Shown here one piece after another: positions 42,570-54,617 of a DNA stretch of 64,000 bases (positions are counted from its first letter, which is position 1; the number at the start of each line of letters is the position of its first letter). The notes below the pieces were generated by a model. It saw only the letters and a program-made list of their open reading frames with translations, had not been told where the DNA came from and made no database searches. Origin of the DNA: Euglena gracilis. Taxonomy: Eukaryota > Euglenida > Euglenophyceae > Euglenales. Position numbers and translations under genes: made by a program. The stretch lies in NCBI GenBank assembly GCA_039621445.1, contig CP154957.1, positions 8,049,738 to 8,113,737 of the forward strand, written 5' to 3'.

Positions 42570-42837
42570 TCAAGAACAGCAACAACAACAACAACAGCAG
42601 CAGCAGCAGCAGCAGCAGCAGGAAGAACACCACCACCACCACCACCACCACCACCACCACCACCACCACCACCACCACCACCACCACCACCACCACCACC
42701 ACCACCACCACCACCACCACCACCACCACCACCACCACCACCACCACCACCACCACCACCACCACCACCACCACCACCACCACCACCACCACCACCACCA
42801 CCACCACCACCACCACCACCACCACCACCACCACCAC
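42570..42837. repeat. (CAA/CAG)n followed by (CAC)70
   Basis: About 19 CAA/CAG units and a short GAAGAA bridge precede 70 uninterrupted CAC units (42628-42837). The + frame would encode polyGln then polyHis. The lack of coding-like sequence around it makes an intronic microsatellite more likely. Confidence 0.95.
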
Positions 42838-42849
42838 AAATCCTGAGAA

Positions 42850-43056
42850 GCCAATGCCAGCAGCGCCGGGCCCTGTTTCCGGCCCCGGAAGGGCACCACT
42901 TCAGCCGCTGTCCGCCGCAGGGAGTGCAGCCCCCGCACTGCACTGCCTCCCTCCCTGTGCCACAGCGCTGCCTCCTGCCCCCCTGCCCCCCCCCCCCAAC
43001 CAGAGGACCCCAGCGGCGAGGGGCGCTGGGGCACCCCTGCCCCCGCAGGTTGCACT
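42850..43056 (+). CDS. Candidate Pro/Ala-rich exon, gene 4
   Basis: A GC-rich island after the CAC repeat, open as MPAAPGPVSGPGRAPLQPLS and in another frame as RRALFPAPEGHHFSRCPPQG. Frame undecided. Confidence 0.3.
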
Positions 43057-44002
43057 CTGAGAGAAGGCCGTGACCCGGGTAGGCTGAGCTTGAAGGCTTG
43101 GCTGACGGGAGGCACCGGCCGGGCCAGGCATCCAAAGGTTCCTGGTCCTCGGCCGGGGAGAGATGGTGTAACGTGGAGCCCTCACCCTCCCACCCCCCCC
43201 ATACCTCCCCCAACTGTCACCCCACATTTCGACGTCATAGGATACCAATTTTTTTGGCACACAAATCACTTTTGCTGGCGCACAAAAGGGCTTTTGAGCC
43301 TGCCTTGCGCAGAGAAGGATGACGTTTTTTTTATTCTGGGGGCCTGGGCCCCCCGGACGAGCCTGAAGGAAGTAAGTCAAAAAACGATGCCTGTCACCCC
43401 ACACATACCCCCCACATCACCCCCCACTGTCAGCCCCATCCCCCCCCACAGTACCCCACACTTAAGTGTGGGGGCTCCACTTTATGCCATACGTACGGCC
43501 TCGGCGCTCTGGAGTCCTGAAAAGGTGCCGGAAGCACTGGAAACCGGGAAAGGGTCGTTTTTTTGTTGTTTTTTTTGGCTGATTTCCGGGCCCGCACGGG
43601 ACTGGGGGGCTGACCCTGCCTGTCAAGGCACTCCAAACCCCCATTCCTCCCGGGGTTGGCTGAATTCAGCCTCGCCCTGTGTGGAGGTCCATCACAGCTG
43701 AAGAACAGCCAATGCGAAGCCGTTGGCAGGGCTTGGTGGGTTTTTTTCTTCTAACCAAGGACCGCCATTTGTTCACCGTCCTTGGAGCTGAGGGCCAGCC
43801 AATTGCTGGGTGTGAACACGGTCGAGAATTGAATCAGAAGTCAAAAAAACACATTATTTTTGAATAGATGGGGGGTGTCGACCTGTTTTTTCCTGATGGT
43901 CGATGGTCCTGGCTGCTTTTTTCAACTGAGAATCACCCCCTCCTGGAGGAGGGGTGGGTGGGTCCGGTGCTGGACCCACCCATTGGATACCTGGGCCAGA
44001 GG

Positions 44003-44273
44003 CAGGGGTTTTTTTAAGTCGTGGACCCCCCAGGGGGGAGGGGGGGATAGGGTGGATGGGTCTGGCCGAGCCCCCCCCCCCCCCCGGGGGTCCCCATAGG
44101 GGTGGGATATACTTTTTGGTGCCTTTGGCGCCGAAAAGTTTTAGAAAAATGTGCTATTTTTGGCTTTTTGCGTTATTTTTGACCATTTTCGGGGAACAGT
44201 GGGTGGGTCCCCCTGGTGGGGGTTGGTGGGTGGGGGGACCCCCCCTCCCCCCGGTCTTCAAAAAAAACCCCTG
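44003..44273. mobile_element. MITE A3, hAT-type, perfect 8-bp TSD
   Basis: The left end is CAGGGGTTTTTTTAAGTCG and the right end is GGTCTTCAAAAAAAACCCCTG. The TSD GCCAGAGG is at 43995-44002 and 44274-44281. The core GGTGCCTTTGGCGCCG lies near 44120. Confidence 0.9.
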
Positions 44274-44359
44274 GCCAGAGGCCCTTGTGTGGGCATCGGC
44301 ATGCGCCGTTTAAAAAGCCGCCGGAAGGAAACCGTTCCCCCCCCCCCCCGGCCTCCCCG

Positions 44360-44450
44360 GGGCGCGCCGCAGTCCCCTTCCGGACCCGGACCGTCTCGCA
44401 GGCCCTCCCGGTCACTCCGCCGTGGTCATTCGCCGGGCGCTGGCCCGTCA
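44360..44450 (+). CDS. Candidate exon, gene 4
   Basis: A GC-rich island, one frame reading VPFRTRTVSQALPVTPPWSF then AGRWPVR. Limits not resolved. Confidence 0.3.
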
Positions 44451-44539
44451 GGGATTTGGTGTGGTTTGCTACCACCCCTCCCCTGGGCGGAGGTCTCCTT
44501 GCTGGGTCCCAAACCTTCTGGAGTTCAAATCATCAGTGT

Positions 44540-44770
<231 letters not shown>

Positions 44771-45416
44771 CTGTCTGTGCACCACCCACCACACCCAATT
44801 TCACCAATTTTGGGGAAACGGGGATTTTGGCTGGTAAAGTTTTGATTTTTTTTTGGAGAAAGAACCAAAAAAAGATGATTTTTTTTGATGGAAACCCAAC
44901 CTTTTCACAAAAAAACTCAAAAATTTCAGGTTTAGATATTGGCAGTTTTTTGGAGGGGGGTTGGAAAAAAACGCTCAAAAAAATGGGACCAAATTTTGGT
45001 ACAATCAAATTTTACTGATATTTTTTCTCCTGGAATTTTTTTTTGGATTTTCAATGGCATTTTTTTTTTGCTTCAAAAAACTCTCACAGTCAAATTTTTG
45101 AGAATCTGTTTTGGAAATTTGGAAGGTGTGAAAAAATGGAGATTGGGGGGGTTTTGGTGGGACCCCCTATACCGGTCCCAAAATGGGTCCAAAATACACC
45201 CGGCGCCGAAGGTGCCGGGAAAATTTTTTAGGGTCCAAAATTGGTGCTCCCGGAAATACGGGAAGAGGTGGGGGGGTAGTCGACCCCCCCCCCCCCACCC
45301 ACCATGCAGGGGGTGGGGGGGGGTCGACCCCCCACCACCCCGGCTGGCAGTGAGTGCAATGGCATTTGAACGGTATTGCTCGTTGCCATGGGGCGATCGT
45401 GGGGACCTCCGGAGGT

Positions 45417-45556
45417 TCAACCTCGAACTCTAGTGCACCACTTAGGCGAAGCCACGCAGAGCTCCACTGACTTGACTGAGAGATCGCTGCTGCTTGAGAC
45501 ACTGCTGCCTTCTGCTTCTGCCGGGGAGGACGTCTTCATAGCCAGCTCTATTGGTT
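45417..45556 (+). CDS. Exon of unrecognised gene 4
   Basis: It reads VQPRTLVHHLGEATQSSTDL then TERSLLLETLLPSASAGEDV and FIASSI before a GT donor at 45557. It is the best-looking exon between 40 and 50 kb: balanced composition, helical centre, only one open frame. No family recognised. Confidence 0.5.
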
Positions 45557-46215
45557 AGATCAGGCCATTCTTGTGGATTTTCATTGTTGTGGGATTAGAA
45601 TTTTTGTTTGTTAGGAGCTCCCCTGGGATGTACACTTTCTGCTGGAAACTGGAGACGAATTTTTTGGCTCAGCCGGGGGATACTTTCTTTTGCACTTTGC
45701 TTAAGTTTTTCATTTGGATTTTGCAATACCTTTCCATTTTGAATTAAAAAAGCATTTGATTGACCAAAAATGCAAAAATGAAAAAATGACACAAAATTTT
45801 TGGTCTTGGGGGAAAATCAGGGCTAAAACAAGGAATATAAAAAAAAATCCAGCAAAAAAGCCAGTTTTCCCCGGCAAATTTCACACACAACTTTCCAGCA
45901 AAAATCCCTGGAAAAAAAAATCGGAGAAAACACAAGAAAATCGCAAAAAAAATGCTAAGATAAAAAATAAACGCAAAAATACTCAAAAACATATTTGCAC
46001 TACTGCTTTGAGGGGGGGGCAAAAGTGAAGTCTGGCATTCTCGGGCCACCGCTTTCAAAAAAATTTGCTTTGGATTTAAAATTCGACCCCATTTGACGTC
46101 GGGACAGGCCTTCAGCCCAGAAGGACAGTTTCCTGGAGGGGGGAGGTCAGGAACCCTACCCCAAGGCAAGGACAGTTCTCACCGTTTTTCTTGTCGATGT
46201 TTAGCTGGTGGCCTG

Positions 46216-46372
46216 AACTTTTTTCCATCCAGGGCACTTTTTGAATTGGAATCAGGTTAAACACAGCAACGTCGATTCAGTTACAACTGTGTGACCCCAC
46301 CCCAGGGTTCAATATAAGGAGGGTGTTCGGGGTTTAGGTGGGGGGTGTCCACACTGCCCCCCCCCTCCTTGG
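46216..46372. repeat. Dispersed repeat E, inverted copy of 58552-58680
   Basis: It contains GAATTGGAATCAGGTTAAAC, CAGTTACAACTGTGTGACCC and GGAGGGTGTTCGGGGTTTAG in this order. The complement of all three is found in reverse order at 58552-58680. A related piece is near 15285. Confidence 0.65.
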
Positions 46373-47029
46373 GGGTCCAGACGGACCTGGTGTGAGGTAC
46401 CCGGGACCCCCCGCAATTTTTTTTCTTCCGGTGCCCAGAAATTTTTGCATTTTCAAGATCTTTTTTCCTAAAAAGTGCCCAAAATGGGACCCTTGGCTTG
46501 ACCCCCACCCCCCCCTTATTGGACCGTGTGGGACGTCCAGAACACCCCCACCTGCCCTTATATCGAAGCCTGCCCCCCCCCCCCGGTGGGTGGGTGGGGG
46601 GGTTTTCGAGAGTGGGTGGGTGGGTTGGGGTTGCTGAACCCCCCCTGGGGAGGTGCGGTACACCAGGGAAATTTTTTCAACGTTTTTTAGATAATTTTGG
46701 CTGGATTTTGGGTGGGCAGGTGGATGGTTGGTGGGTTTTCAAAAAAGTGGGTGGGTGGGTTTGGGCCTGGGAAAAAGTGCCCACCCCCCAGAGGATGACC
46801 AAGTGAATCTATTCCCAGGAATTTGGTATTTGACTCTAATTTTTTTCTGGATTGTATGCCGCAGTCGTGTGTTATTGGGTTAAAAGTGCTTCCCCTTAGT
46901 GACACATTTTGCTCTTGACCCCTGCCAGGCACGCGGTGAAATTTACGAATCATCAAAGGGCTGGTTTTCGGATTGCCCAAGTCCAGTCACAGCCATGTTG
47001 GTGCCGTGCTGTGTTGTGTTCTCTTCTCC

Positions 47030-47156
47030 CCGGAAGCCGCTGTCCCCGCCCACTGTTCATCGCCGTGCCGCAGGGGTCCGGGCCATTCGGGCCGCACACA
47101 GAGCACAGATGGCTGCCTGTGGGCATCGGAGCCGGTGCTGGTCGCTGGTGGTGTAG
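47030..47156 (+). CDS. Candidate exon, gene 4
   Basis: A GC-rich island; one frame reads CPRPLFIAVPQGSGPFGPHT then EHRWLPVGIGAGAG. Two other frames are open. Confidence 0.25.
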
Positions 47157-47362
47157 TGCTGGTGGTGTAGTAGGCTTTCTCAAATACTGCCCCCTCAGAG
47201 TCGGGCCAAACATTCATTTGCTATGGTTTTGTGTGAATTGTGTGCCCTCCAAGCTGTTTTGCACCTGTGGGCACCAAGACAAATTCTGCAATGTGCCTGT
47301 TTCTATGCTAAAGTGAATGCCTGGATGGTCAGTACTGCTTTTTTCTCCAGGTTGACTGAGCA

Positions 47363-47363
47363 G

Positions 47364-47395
<32 letters not shown>

Positions 47396-47409
47396 ACCCC
47401 CCCCCCCCG
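47363..47409. repeat. Poly-C tract
   Basis: About 45 C residues with a single A and a final G, one of the longest homopolymer runs in the window; the complementary strand could form G-quadruplex-type structures. Confidence 0.95.
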
Positions 47410-49149
47410 CGGTTCAGTGGATCGGCCAAAAGTGGTTATCCACCATCGAAATCCCTGAGAATTTCAGATTGATAATTTCATAATCAGATACCGTTGATCC
47501 AGGACGATTTTTATTCCCTGGGTGACTTTTTCTTTTCCTTTTTCTGACCTTTTTCGAAAATTGATGTTGACCCCCGTTAGTCGGTAGCGTAGGGCGAGCC
47601 ACTCCTAGTTTCTGATTGTGAGGACCGTGATCCTTCAAGCTGGAAAGGTGTGGGACCTTTTCTATCGTTGAAGTTCCAAACTAAGACTTGAAGGGGAAGC
47701 AATGAAAATAATTGAAACGTTTCGGCCAGGTCGACACCAGGAAAAAATTCATGCAATTAGCATACTTGGAACCTCAAAACTAGTTTCTAATTTTACTTTT
47801 CGACGTGACCTGCACAAGCTCTGCATTATTTTCCGTCCCAGCAGTGACAGTGGCATCCTTCAGGTCACTCGAGGTTGTTTGCAGCACGTGTGGTGCATTC
47901 GGCTGTTTGAAATGGCGCTGCTAGACTGGTCCGTCCTGACCCGGGCACAGTATACCATGTTGGACATCTGAATGCGAGTCAATCATTCTGTACAAGCTCC
48001 TTTTTAACTCGGCAGACCCGCGCGGGGAGAGGGTGCTCCGTGGCCAGCCACCCCCTCCCGGATCCCCAGGCTGGAGGCCTGGGTATGGGTTTCGGCGTGA
48101 ATCTCCAGAATTTTTTTTGGGATTATACCCCCACCCACCCACCTGGGGGGGGGGTTCCATATGCCACTGGATGGGGGTTCCACGCCACGGCACACCGTGC
48201 ACGCCATGCGTCTTTCAGTCCCGACTTTTTCGAAACAAATTGAAAAATCAATGCAGAACTCCCCCAAAAAGCAAGAATAATCGACAGTCAGATTTCATCG
48301 AAGGATGCACGGTGTGCAACGTTTGCACGGCATGCACGGTCATCCCCTTTAAGTCCAGGGGGAGGTATTAATTTGAAGCCTGATTCTTTGTGTCCCTCAT
48401 TGGTATATCTTCATTATTTGAATTCTCTTGGTATTGTGCATTTTCTCGGAAGTTTTTTTTTTTTGCTGGTCTTGTGGTGATGTGCAAAGTCAGGAATGAG
48501 GACGTCGAAGCGTCAGCAAACTGCACTGATCAATCACATATAGTAAAAATGGCTGAAAATGGCCGAAAATGGCCGAAAATGGCCGAAAAATGAAAGCATT
48601 TGTTGCAAGAATTTTTTCCGCTTTTTTTAAATTTATACCGGGCAGTGAAACACTTCCACCGGGCAGTGAAACACTTCAACCGGGAAGTGACACACTTCCA
48701 CCGGGCAGTGCTTGCCTGACAGTTTCTTTTTCCCTAAGGGGCTATTTCCAGTGCGACTGGTTCTTGTCTCTGTGCAGCCTCTTATGCCTGGCCCTGGAAC
48801 ACAGGCTGCTCAAAGGACCACCTCCGAATGGCTGAAGGTTTTGATGACATTTCAGAAAATTGTGGTACAACTAGCAAAGTATGTGAAGCGTCATTTTCTC
48901 TGTTATAATTGTGATTCCTTTACTAGGTTTATTGTATTGTGCGCAAAGTGGATGGGAGCTAAAAGTGCCACCATCAAACAACATTGCTTTGGGTATCAAG
49001 TTCAAGCACCTATAGTGATGCCGGGCGATGCTGGGCGATGCTGAGCGATGCTGGGTGATGCTGTATTTTTGGAGAGTCATCTTTCGTCTTTGGGCTTTTG
49101 TGGTCATTTTTGGGGCATTTGTGGCCATTTTGGCTAGGTTTGGAGCCAA

Positions 49150-49530
49150 TGGGTGCAGAACCAGACAAGATGCAGCTACTGGATGCAGATACTGGACAAG
49201 ATCCAGTGGTTGCTGATATTGGACAGATGCAATGGATGCAGGTACTGGACAAGGTGCAGATACTGGACAAGGTGCAGATGCTGGACAAGATGCAATTAAT
49301 GCAGATATTGGACAAGATGCAGATGCTGGGCAAGATGAAGTGGATGCAGATACTGGATAAGTTGCAGATACTGGACAAAGATGCAATTAATGCAGATACT
49401 GGACAAGATGCAGATGCTGGACAAGATGCAATTAATGCAGATGCTGGACAACATGCAATTAATGCAGATGCTGGACAAGATGCAGATGCTGGACAAGATG
49501 CAGATGCTGGACAAGATGCCACTGAATTGG
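49150..49530. repeat. 18-bp GCAGATACTGGACAAGAT minisatellite
   Basis: About 15 units, some with an ATTAATGCA insertion, inside the hAT element; a shorter version is at 57620-57690 in the sister element. The length is a multiple of three, so one open frame repeats (MQ)ILDK and another repeats DADAGQ; neither has recognisable homology. Confidence 0.8.
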
Positions 49531-49629
49531 ATTGCCAGCCTTAAATGTCACAATGGCCAACTTGCCCAATCTGCTTTCAACTGGGTGAGCGCATTTGATG
49601 TCAACACATTTCAACATTACGGGCCGATC

Positions 49630-49751
49630 ACGTGTTTGCTTGCGTTTGTTCTGCCGCTCAAGCTGAGCGCACTTTCTCCCAACTTCGCTACATGCAGACA
49701 GATGATCGTCTCAACATGACGGATGAAAATTTCCATCAAAGGTCTTCTTGA
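49630..49751 (+). pseudogene. hAT transposase C-terminal fragment
   Basis: It reads HVFACVCSAAQAERTFSQLR then YMQTDDRLNMTDENFHQRSS and a stop. SAAxAERTFSxLRxxxTxxRxxMxxE is the conserved hAT C-terminal dimerisation region. Nothing of the catalytic core was found upstream; an 18-bp minisatellite takes that place. Confidence 0.75.
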
Positions 49752-50309
49752 AGTCATGGATTTGTGCCATTTAGAGTTTTCATGATGTCAATTATTTGTG
49801 AAAGTTTCAAATAAAAATTCCTGCTGTGTCATTCGGCAATGTTCTCTTCATTCCGATGGAATTCAACTTCCCACAACATTTATTTTTATTTCTTTTGAAG
49901 ACTTTGTGGTTGTCGTTCGAAATAGAAACCCCCCCAAGTTTCTTTGGTGGATTCCGGTTGGAGTTGATCAAATGTCAGGAAAAAGAAGCCTATTCCCAAA
50001 ACCTTGCATTTGCACATTGCAACAAAAAACTCTTTGACCTCTTTAATCCCTGAGCACCCATTCCAAACGGATATCCTTGGATGTGTTTGCTTGATGTGTT
50101 GCTCACAATTACTTTCACATTGCATGAATCCATTGTTGGTATGAAAGTATTTGAAGGTAATTTTACCCCACACCTATCTAGCCTATAGGAAAAAATGGCC
50201 AAAAATGGCCGAGAATGGCCGAAAATGGCCGAGAATGGCCGAAAATGGCCGAGAATGGCCGAAAATGGCAACAATGGGGGTCAATTATCGGTGCTTGCTG
50301 ATCATTTTG

Positions 50310-50437
50310 TCCTGCTGCTCCGCATAAGCAAACGCCGGGCCAGCGTTTGCGGTTCGCCCCTGCCCAACCGGCGTTGTGCCCCCCCTCTGTCTGCCTGCTA
50401 GCCCCCCCCCTCCCTCCCCCGCCGTATCCCTGCCATG
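50310..50437 (+). CDS. Candidate terminal exon, low confidence
   Basis: A GC-rich island just beyond the hAT element, open as NAGPAFAVRPCPTGVVPPLC then LPASPPPSPAVSLP and TGA. Another frame gives KRRASVCGSPLPNRRCAPPL and a TAG. Cannot decide. Confidence 0.25.
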
Positions 50438-51892
50438 AGTCTCCACCACCCCAGCCATTCCTTTAGCGGGTTGGATCCGCAGTACCGGTCAGGCTGAATT
50501 TCGCAGCGAGGTCCCCAACCCACCCCAATCCGACTGAGGTGGGGCGAAGGCCCTCTCGTCCGCGTTGAGGCCTGCGGACCCCCATCCCAACCTGCCCTAC
50601 TGAAGTGCCTGCCATTTTGGGTGGCAAAGGGCTGTCTGGCAATCCTCGAACCATGGGTGGTGGGTGGGGGGCAGGGTATCGAGTGAACGGCGGTTTTGCG
50701 GAGGGGGGGGAGGGGGTCAGACCCTCCCCAGGGGGGGAGGGGGACCAGACCCCCCCTTCTCCCCACCTTTGGACTGAGGGTGGGGGAGTCCGGGACTCCG
50801 GGAACCCAATTTTTTTTTTCTGGCACTTTGCACTAGGGAAGATAAAAAATTTTGGTGTATGTTTTGCTCGTTTTTTTTTCCCCAAAAAGTGCGCAAACAC
50901 GCGTTTTTTGCTCGTTTTTCAAGCCCCCCCAAATTTTTCCTGGCTCTTCACGCCGGAAAAAAAATTGCATTGGGGGAGGAGGGTTCTGACCCCCACTCCA
51001 AGGGGTCCAGACACCTACTGTCGGGTGGACACCCCCCACCAGGCCTTCTTGTCAGCGCTGCAGGTGCCCTGTGGCACTCTGAGCCCTCCCCCCCCCCCCG
51101 ACCCTCGTTGGGGTTGGCGAACCGTGGCCTGGGGCTGGTCCTACCCGCGACATCCGCCCGTCTCTAACTCCTGCTCCAGCCTGTGACCCCACTGCTTCGC
51201 CCAGACCGTCTGTCAGTCCCCGGCTGGGCCCGCCGTTGCCATCAGGTAGTACTTGCCAGCCGTGACCCCCCTCCCCAATTACTCCAATCTCAGTCCAGTG
51301 GTCCCCCCAATCAGGGCATCCTTTTTTTTTTTGAGGTTTCGGCACATTTTGGCTTCAAACAAATGTTTCCCAAACCAAACCCCTCGCCCAATCAAGACGT
51401 TTCGGCACTCATCCCCCCATCACAGCTGGTTGGTGATCTCTGACGAAATTCCTGGCGGCATTTGATTGCTTTCTTAAGGACCGCCTCCCACCCTCTGGGC
51501 CAAAGGGCCGACCAAGGTCCGGTCCGGGACTCGAATGTGGTCCAAAAATCTCCAGTTGAAACTCGAGTTTTTTGATGCTTTGGCCGGTCTAAAGATCTAA
51601 AGATGCCAGAAATCGATTTCTCCCCCTGCTTTCGACCTATTTTCACCTAAAAAATGTCGCATTTTTGTCCATTTTTTTGCTGTATATTTTTAGTTGAATG
51701 TGGAACAACAGAGTTTTTTCCCCCTTGACCGCCCTGGAGATATGGAGGGGTAATGGAATTTGATTTTTGAAGGGAGGTAATGAGAACCTCGCTGTCGAAA
51801 CACGGAAAACGTTCCCAGCGTCTATGTTCACACACGACATTTTAAGTTCCTCCTTTTTGGAGACCGTGCCCTCCATGTTCTACCCCACAGCC

Positions 51893-51993
51893 TCGGACTG
51901 CTGCCGCTTGCCATTTACCCAAACGAGCGCGGCCCATTGTTCACCATGGGAGAAACCCTCGGTCGCCATGGAAGCCCTCAGTATTGTACCTGA
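51893..51993 (+). CDS. Candidate terminal exon
   Basis: After a CCCCACAG acceptor the sequence reads LGLLPLAIYPNERGPLFTMG then ETLGRHGSPQYCT and TGA at 51991-51993. It has a hydrophobic start and balanced composition. A competing frame (TASDCCRLPFTQTSAAHCSP) is also open. Confidence 0.35.
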
Positions 51994-52249
51994 TGAAGGA
52001 TCTCCAAATATGAAGGATCTCCAAATATATCTGATTTGGAACACAAAACCGTCACATGCTCACATTGATGCACATCAAGGAGGCTTTGCAAGTTGATGCA
52101 AGAGCCATGCTCAACCAGTATCGTTAGCAAATGGTTCGATGCCAAAATCTTTGACGGGGAGAGAACCTTTTGTGAGGAATGCAGCCTGCACGATTTGTGA
52201 AAAATGAAGCCTGCACAAAGAGCTAAATTGTACGTCACCCCAAAAGGGA

Positions 52250-54133
52250 ATAATTTTTTTGCGTTTCATATTTTGTCTCATTGGGGGAAATTGGTGATGG
52301 ACTTTTTGATGGTCGCTAGCGACCAGTTGCTGGTGACTGTTGGTGATGGCCTACCGACCATTGGTGGCCGGGCCAACTAGTTGTTCCCACCACCAATAAT
52401 AACTAAAACATTTTTAAGCCCCCCCCCAATTTCATTCAAATATAAAGGAAAATGACTCGAAACCTGCCCGAATGCCTTCAAAAACTTCCATTGGGGTCAA
52501 TTTGCAAAATTTTTGGGTAATAACCTCTTATTTGGGCTGCATTGTCGAAGTCACCTGTCCAAGGCAAGGATGGACACAGGTAAACATCGTAAACTACCCG
52601 AAACTACCTGAAAGGCACCTTTGGCACCCAGCGGGGGGGGGGGGGGGCTGCCGCCCCTCCACCCTCCATAACAAAACCCCCCTGTGCGTGCAAGGCAAAA
52701 CGTGCACCCTCATGAATTTAGTCAGCGTTTGGTCATTGTGCAAGGCAAGGATGGCCATGGGTAAACGCCATAGACAACGTCCCGAATGGCGCCTTCGGCT
52801 CCCTTGGTCGTATAACGGGTGGGGGGGGGGCTGCCGTCCCCCCATGGGTTAATGCTACTGATGCATTTTGGTAATCGTTTAGGCTATGGTTTCGCAGAAC
52901 AGGCACAAACAGAAGATGTTGCCTTTTTTTTGCAAATTGACCCTGAATGGAAGCTTTTGAAGGCATTTGGGTGGGTTTCGAGCCATTTTCCTTCATAGTT
53001 GAATGAATTTTTTTTGGAGGGGCGGCTTAAAACTTTTTTTCGGGAAGGGTGGACTTATTATTGGTGATTGCTGGCGACCTCCAAAAAGCCCATCACCAAC
53101 TTCTCGCCTCATCTTTTTTTTGATCAATTTCAGGATTTTTGGGATTAGCGCAATATTACGTAATTTACATGAAATGTTTCCCGAAAATCGCGGTGCCTCT
53201 AACGAGGCAGCTCAAGGATTGCGAAAACACGAAAGTCAAATGGGAAGCTCCAGAGAGCATTAAAAAGCTAATGCTTACACATCCTCCTGGTTTCTTCAGC
53301 CCTTAGCGAGCTTTTTTCTCGGCCGTTGCTCACCCAACCATATCAATACTGAGCACCCAAATTCAATTCTTTAACTCTGCCTCCGCCGCCAAATATCATT
53401 TTTTCCCCCTGACCAACTCGTTGTTAGAACGTCCACTTGTTTGTTTTCTTTGGTCCTGCCAACCCCTGTTTTGATCGCCCGCCCCTGGGCGCTTGGCCCC
53501 CTCCCCCTTGCATGCACACTTGGCCCCTCTAAGGGAGTCATGGCACAAAGTGGGGTGCCCGGGGGGGGGGGGGCAGCAAGAAAAATAAATAAGTAATAAT
53601 GAATAGCCTCATCTTTGTCACTAGAAAGTGCGTTGTGGATCCCCCTTTTTCAGCCAACCTCATCAACAATTTCCCCATACCCTTCCCTCCATACCCCCCC
53701 ATACCCCCACACCCCCATTCCTATTATTAATTAAAAAACGTTAAAAATTATAAAAAATATTATTAGAGAATATTAAAAAAAGTTAGAAATGGAGGTGATG
53801 TAGGAATGTAGCAGGGTTTTCTTTGGACTGTTTGCAATGGACAGAGTGACCAGTTTCAGTGCTTTGATTATGAAAGCCGTTGGCTCCCAAAGCGAAACAT
53901 TTACACTCCCAATTTTTATTTGTGCAAGCTTGTACACACCACACCATGCACCCATATTATTCAGACACCGAATTCTCCACATGCTGTTCTGCAATTTTGT
54001 GGTGTTATCACAGAATCCCATTCATTTCAACTTTTTTCATCTTTTGTTTTTTGAAACTCAGCACAATTCTCGCCCTTCCTCGTGGACCGCCACTGGGTTT
54101 TTTTCAATTACCCTGGCCAAATAAATGTGTTGA

Positions 54134-54188
<55 letters not shown>

Positions 54189-54193
54189 ACAAA

Positions 54194-54232
<39 letters not shown>

Positions 54233-54410
54233 ATGTGTGCGGAAGTAAATAAAATAAAAAAAATAAAATATATAGAATAAAAAAATATTTTTTTCGAGAA
54301 AAGCCTGAAAACGTTTTGTCCCAAGCCACTTTCGAGGGTTTTTTCTCTCAGAGGAAATTCCTTTTTTGATTTTTTTTCCGCTTGAAAATATTTTCTTTTT
54401 GAATCCTTAC
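52250..54410. other. Gene-poor interval with dispersed repeats
   Basis: Two inverted copies of a GCAAGGATGG(A/C)CA...GCTGCCGCCCC sequence face each other around 52555-52660 and 52735-52850. A lone ATGGCACAAAGTGGGG end word lies near 53538. AT-rich sequence follows. No exon is supported. Confidence 0.45.
54129..54234. repeat. (AAAT)n microsatellite
   Basis: About 26 AAAT units with one AAAC. Confidence 0.97.
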
Positions 54411-54512
54411 AGGGCTGGCTGGGTGGGAGGTTTAAAGGGATCTTGCTGCCACCTGGAAGGTTCCCACACGCCTCCCTCCCCAGCCCGGATGGCGCTCTGA
54501 TGGGGCCCCGGC

Positions 54513-54617
54513 ATGTCCAGCGCCGCCTCGTCCTCCTCCTCCGAGGGCTGTCCCATCCGCCAGAACGGGCTGCGGCTCATCGCTCGGAGCTTCAGCGATC
54601 TCGACATCGGCTCGGAG
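54513..54617 (+). CDS. First exon of gene 5
   Basis: 35 codons from ATG to a GAG|GTGCCC donor, starting with a Ser/Ala-rich stretch and ending FSDLDIGSE. An upstream in-frame ATG was not seen close by. Phase 0 end. Confidence 0.55.

Larger units (their letters stand above)
48531..50297 (+). mobile_element. Decayed hAT transposon, GGCCGAAAAT family
   Basis: The left end CAATCACATATAGT is a mutated CAAGCACCTATAGT and the right end TTATCGGTGCTTG a mutated CTATAGGTGCTTG. Direct GGCCGAAAAT 10-mers lie inside both ends. The body aligns by eye with 56834-58433 in at least four blocks (48740-48890, 49075-49200, 49745-49770, 50037-50200). It holds a hAT C-terminus at 49630-49751. An internal CAAGCACCTATAGTGATG at 49003 followed by four GATGCTGGGC 10-mers looks like a second, nested left end. 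Flanks share only CTGAT (5 bp), so no 8-bp TSD is claimed. Confidence 0.7.

Noticed and set aside
42503-43213. Open frames of polyGly, polyVal, polyTrp, polyHis and polyPro
   Set aside because: All are translations of the CAC repeat; only the + strand polyGln/polyHis frame is kept as a remote possib­ility.
48523-50305. A target-site duplication for the 48.5-kb hAT element
   Set aside because: The 8-bp flanks GCACTGAT and CTGATCAT do not match; only a 5-bp CTGAT is shared, which could be chance.
51978-52238. Minus-strand open frame of 86 codons
   Set aside because: It overlaps a tandem AAGGATCTCCAAATAT repeat and has no recognisable domain.
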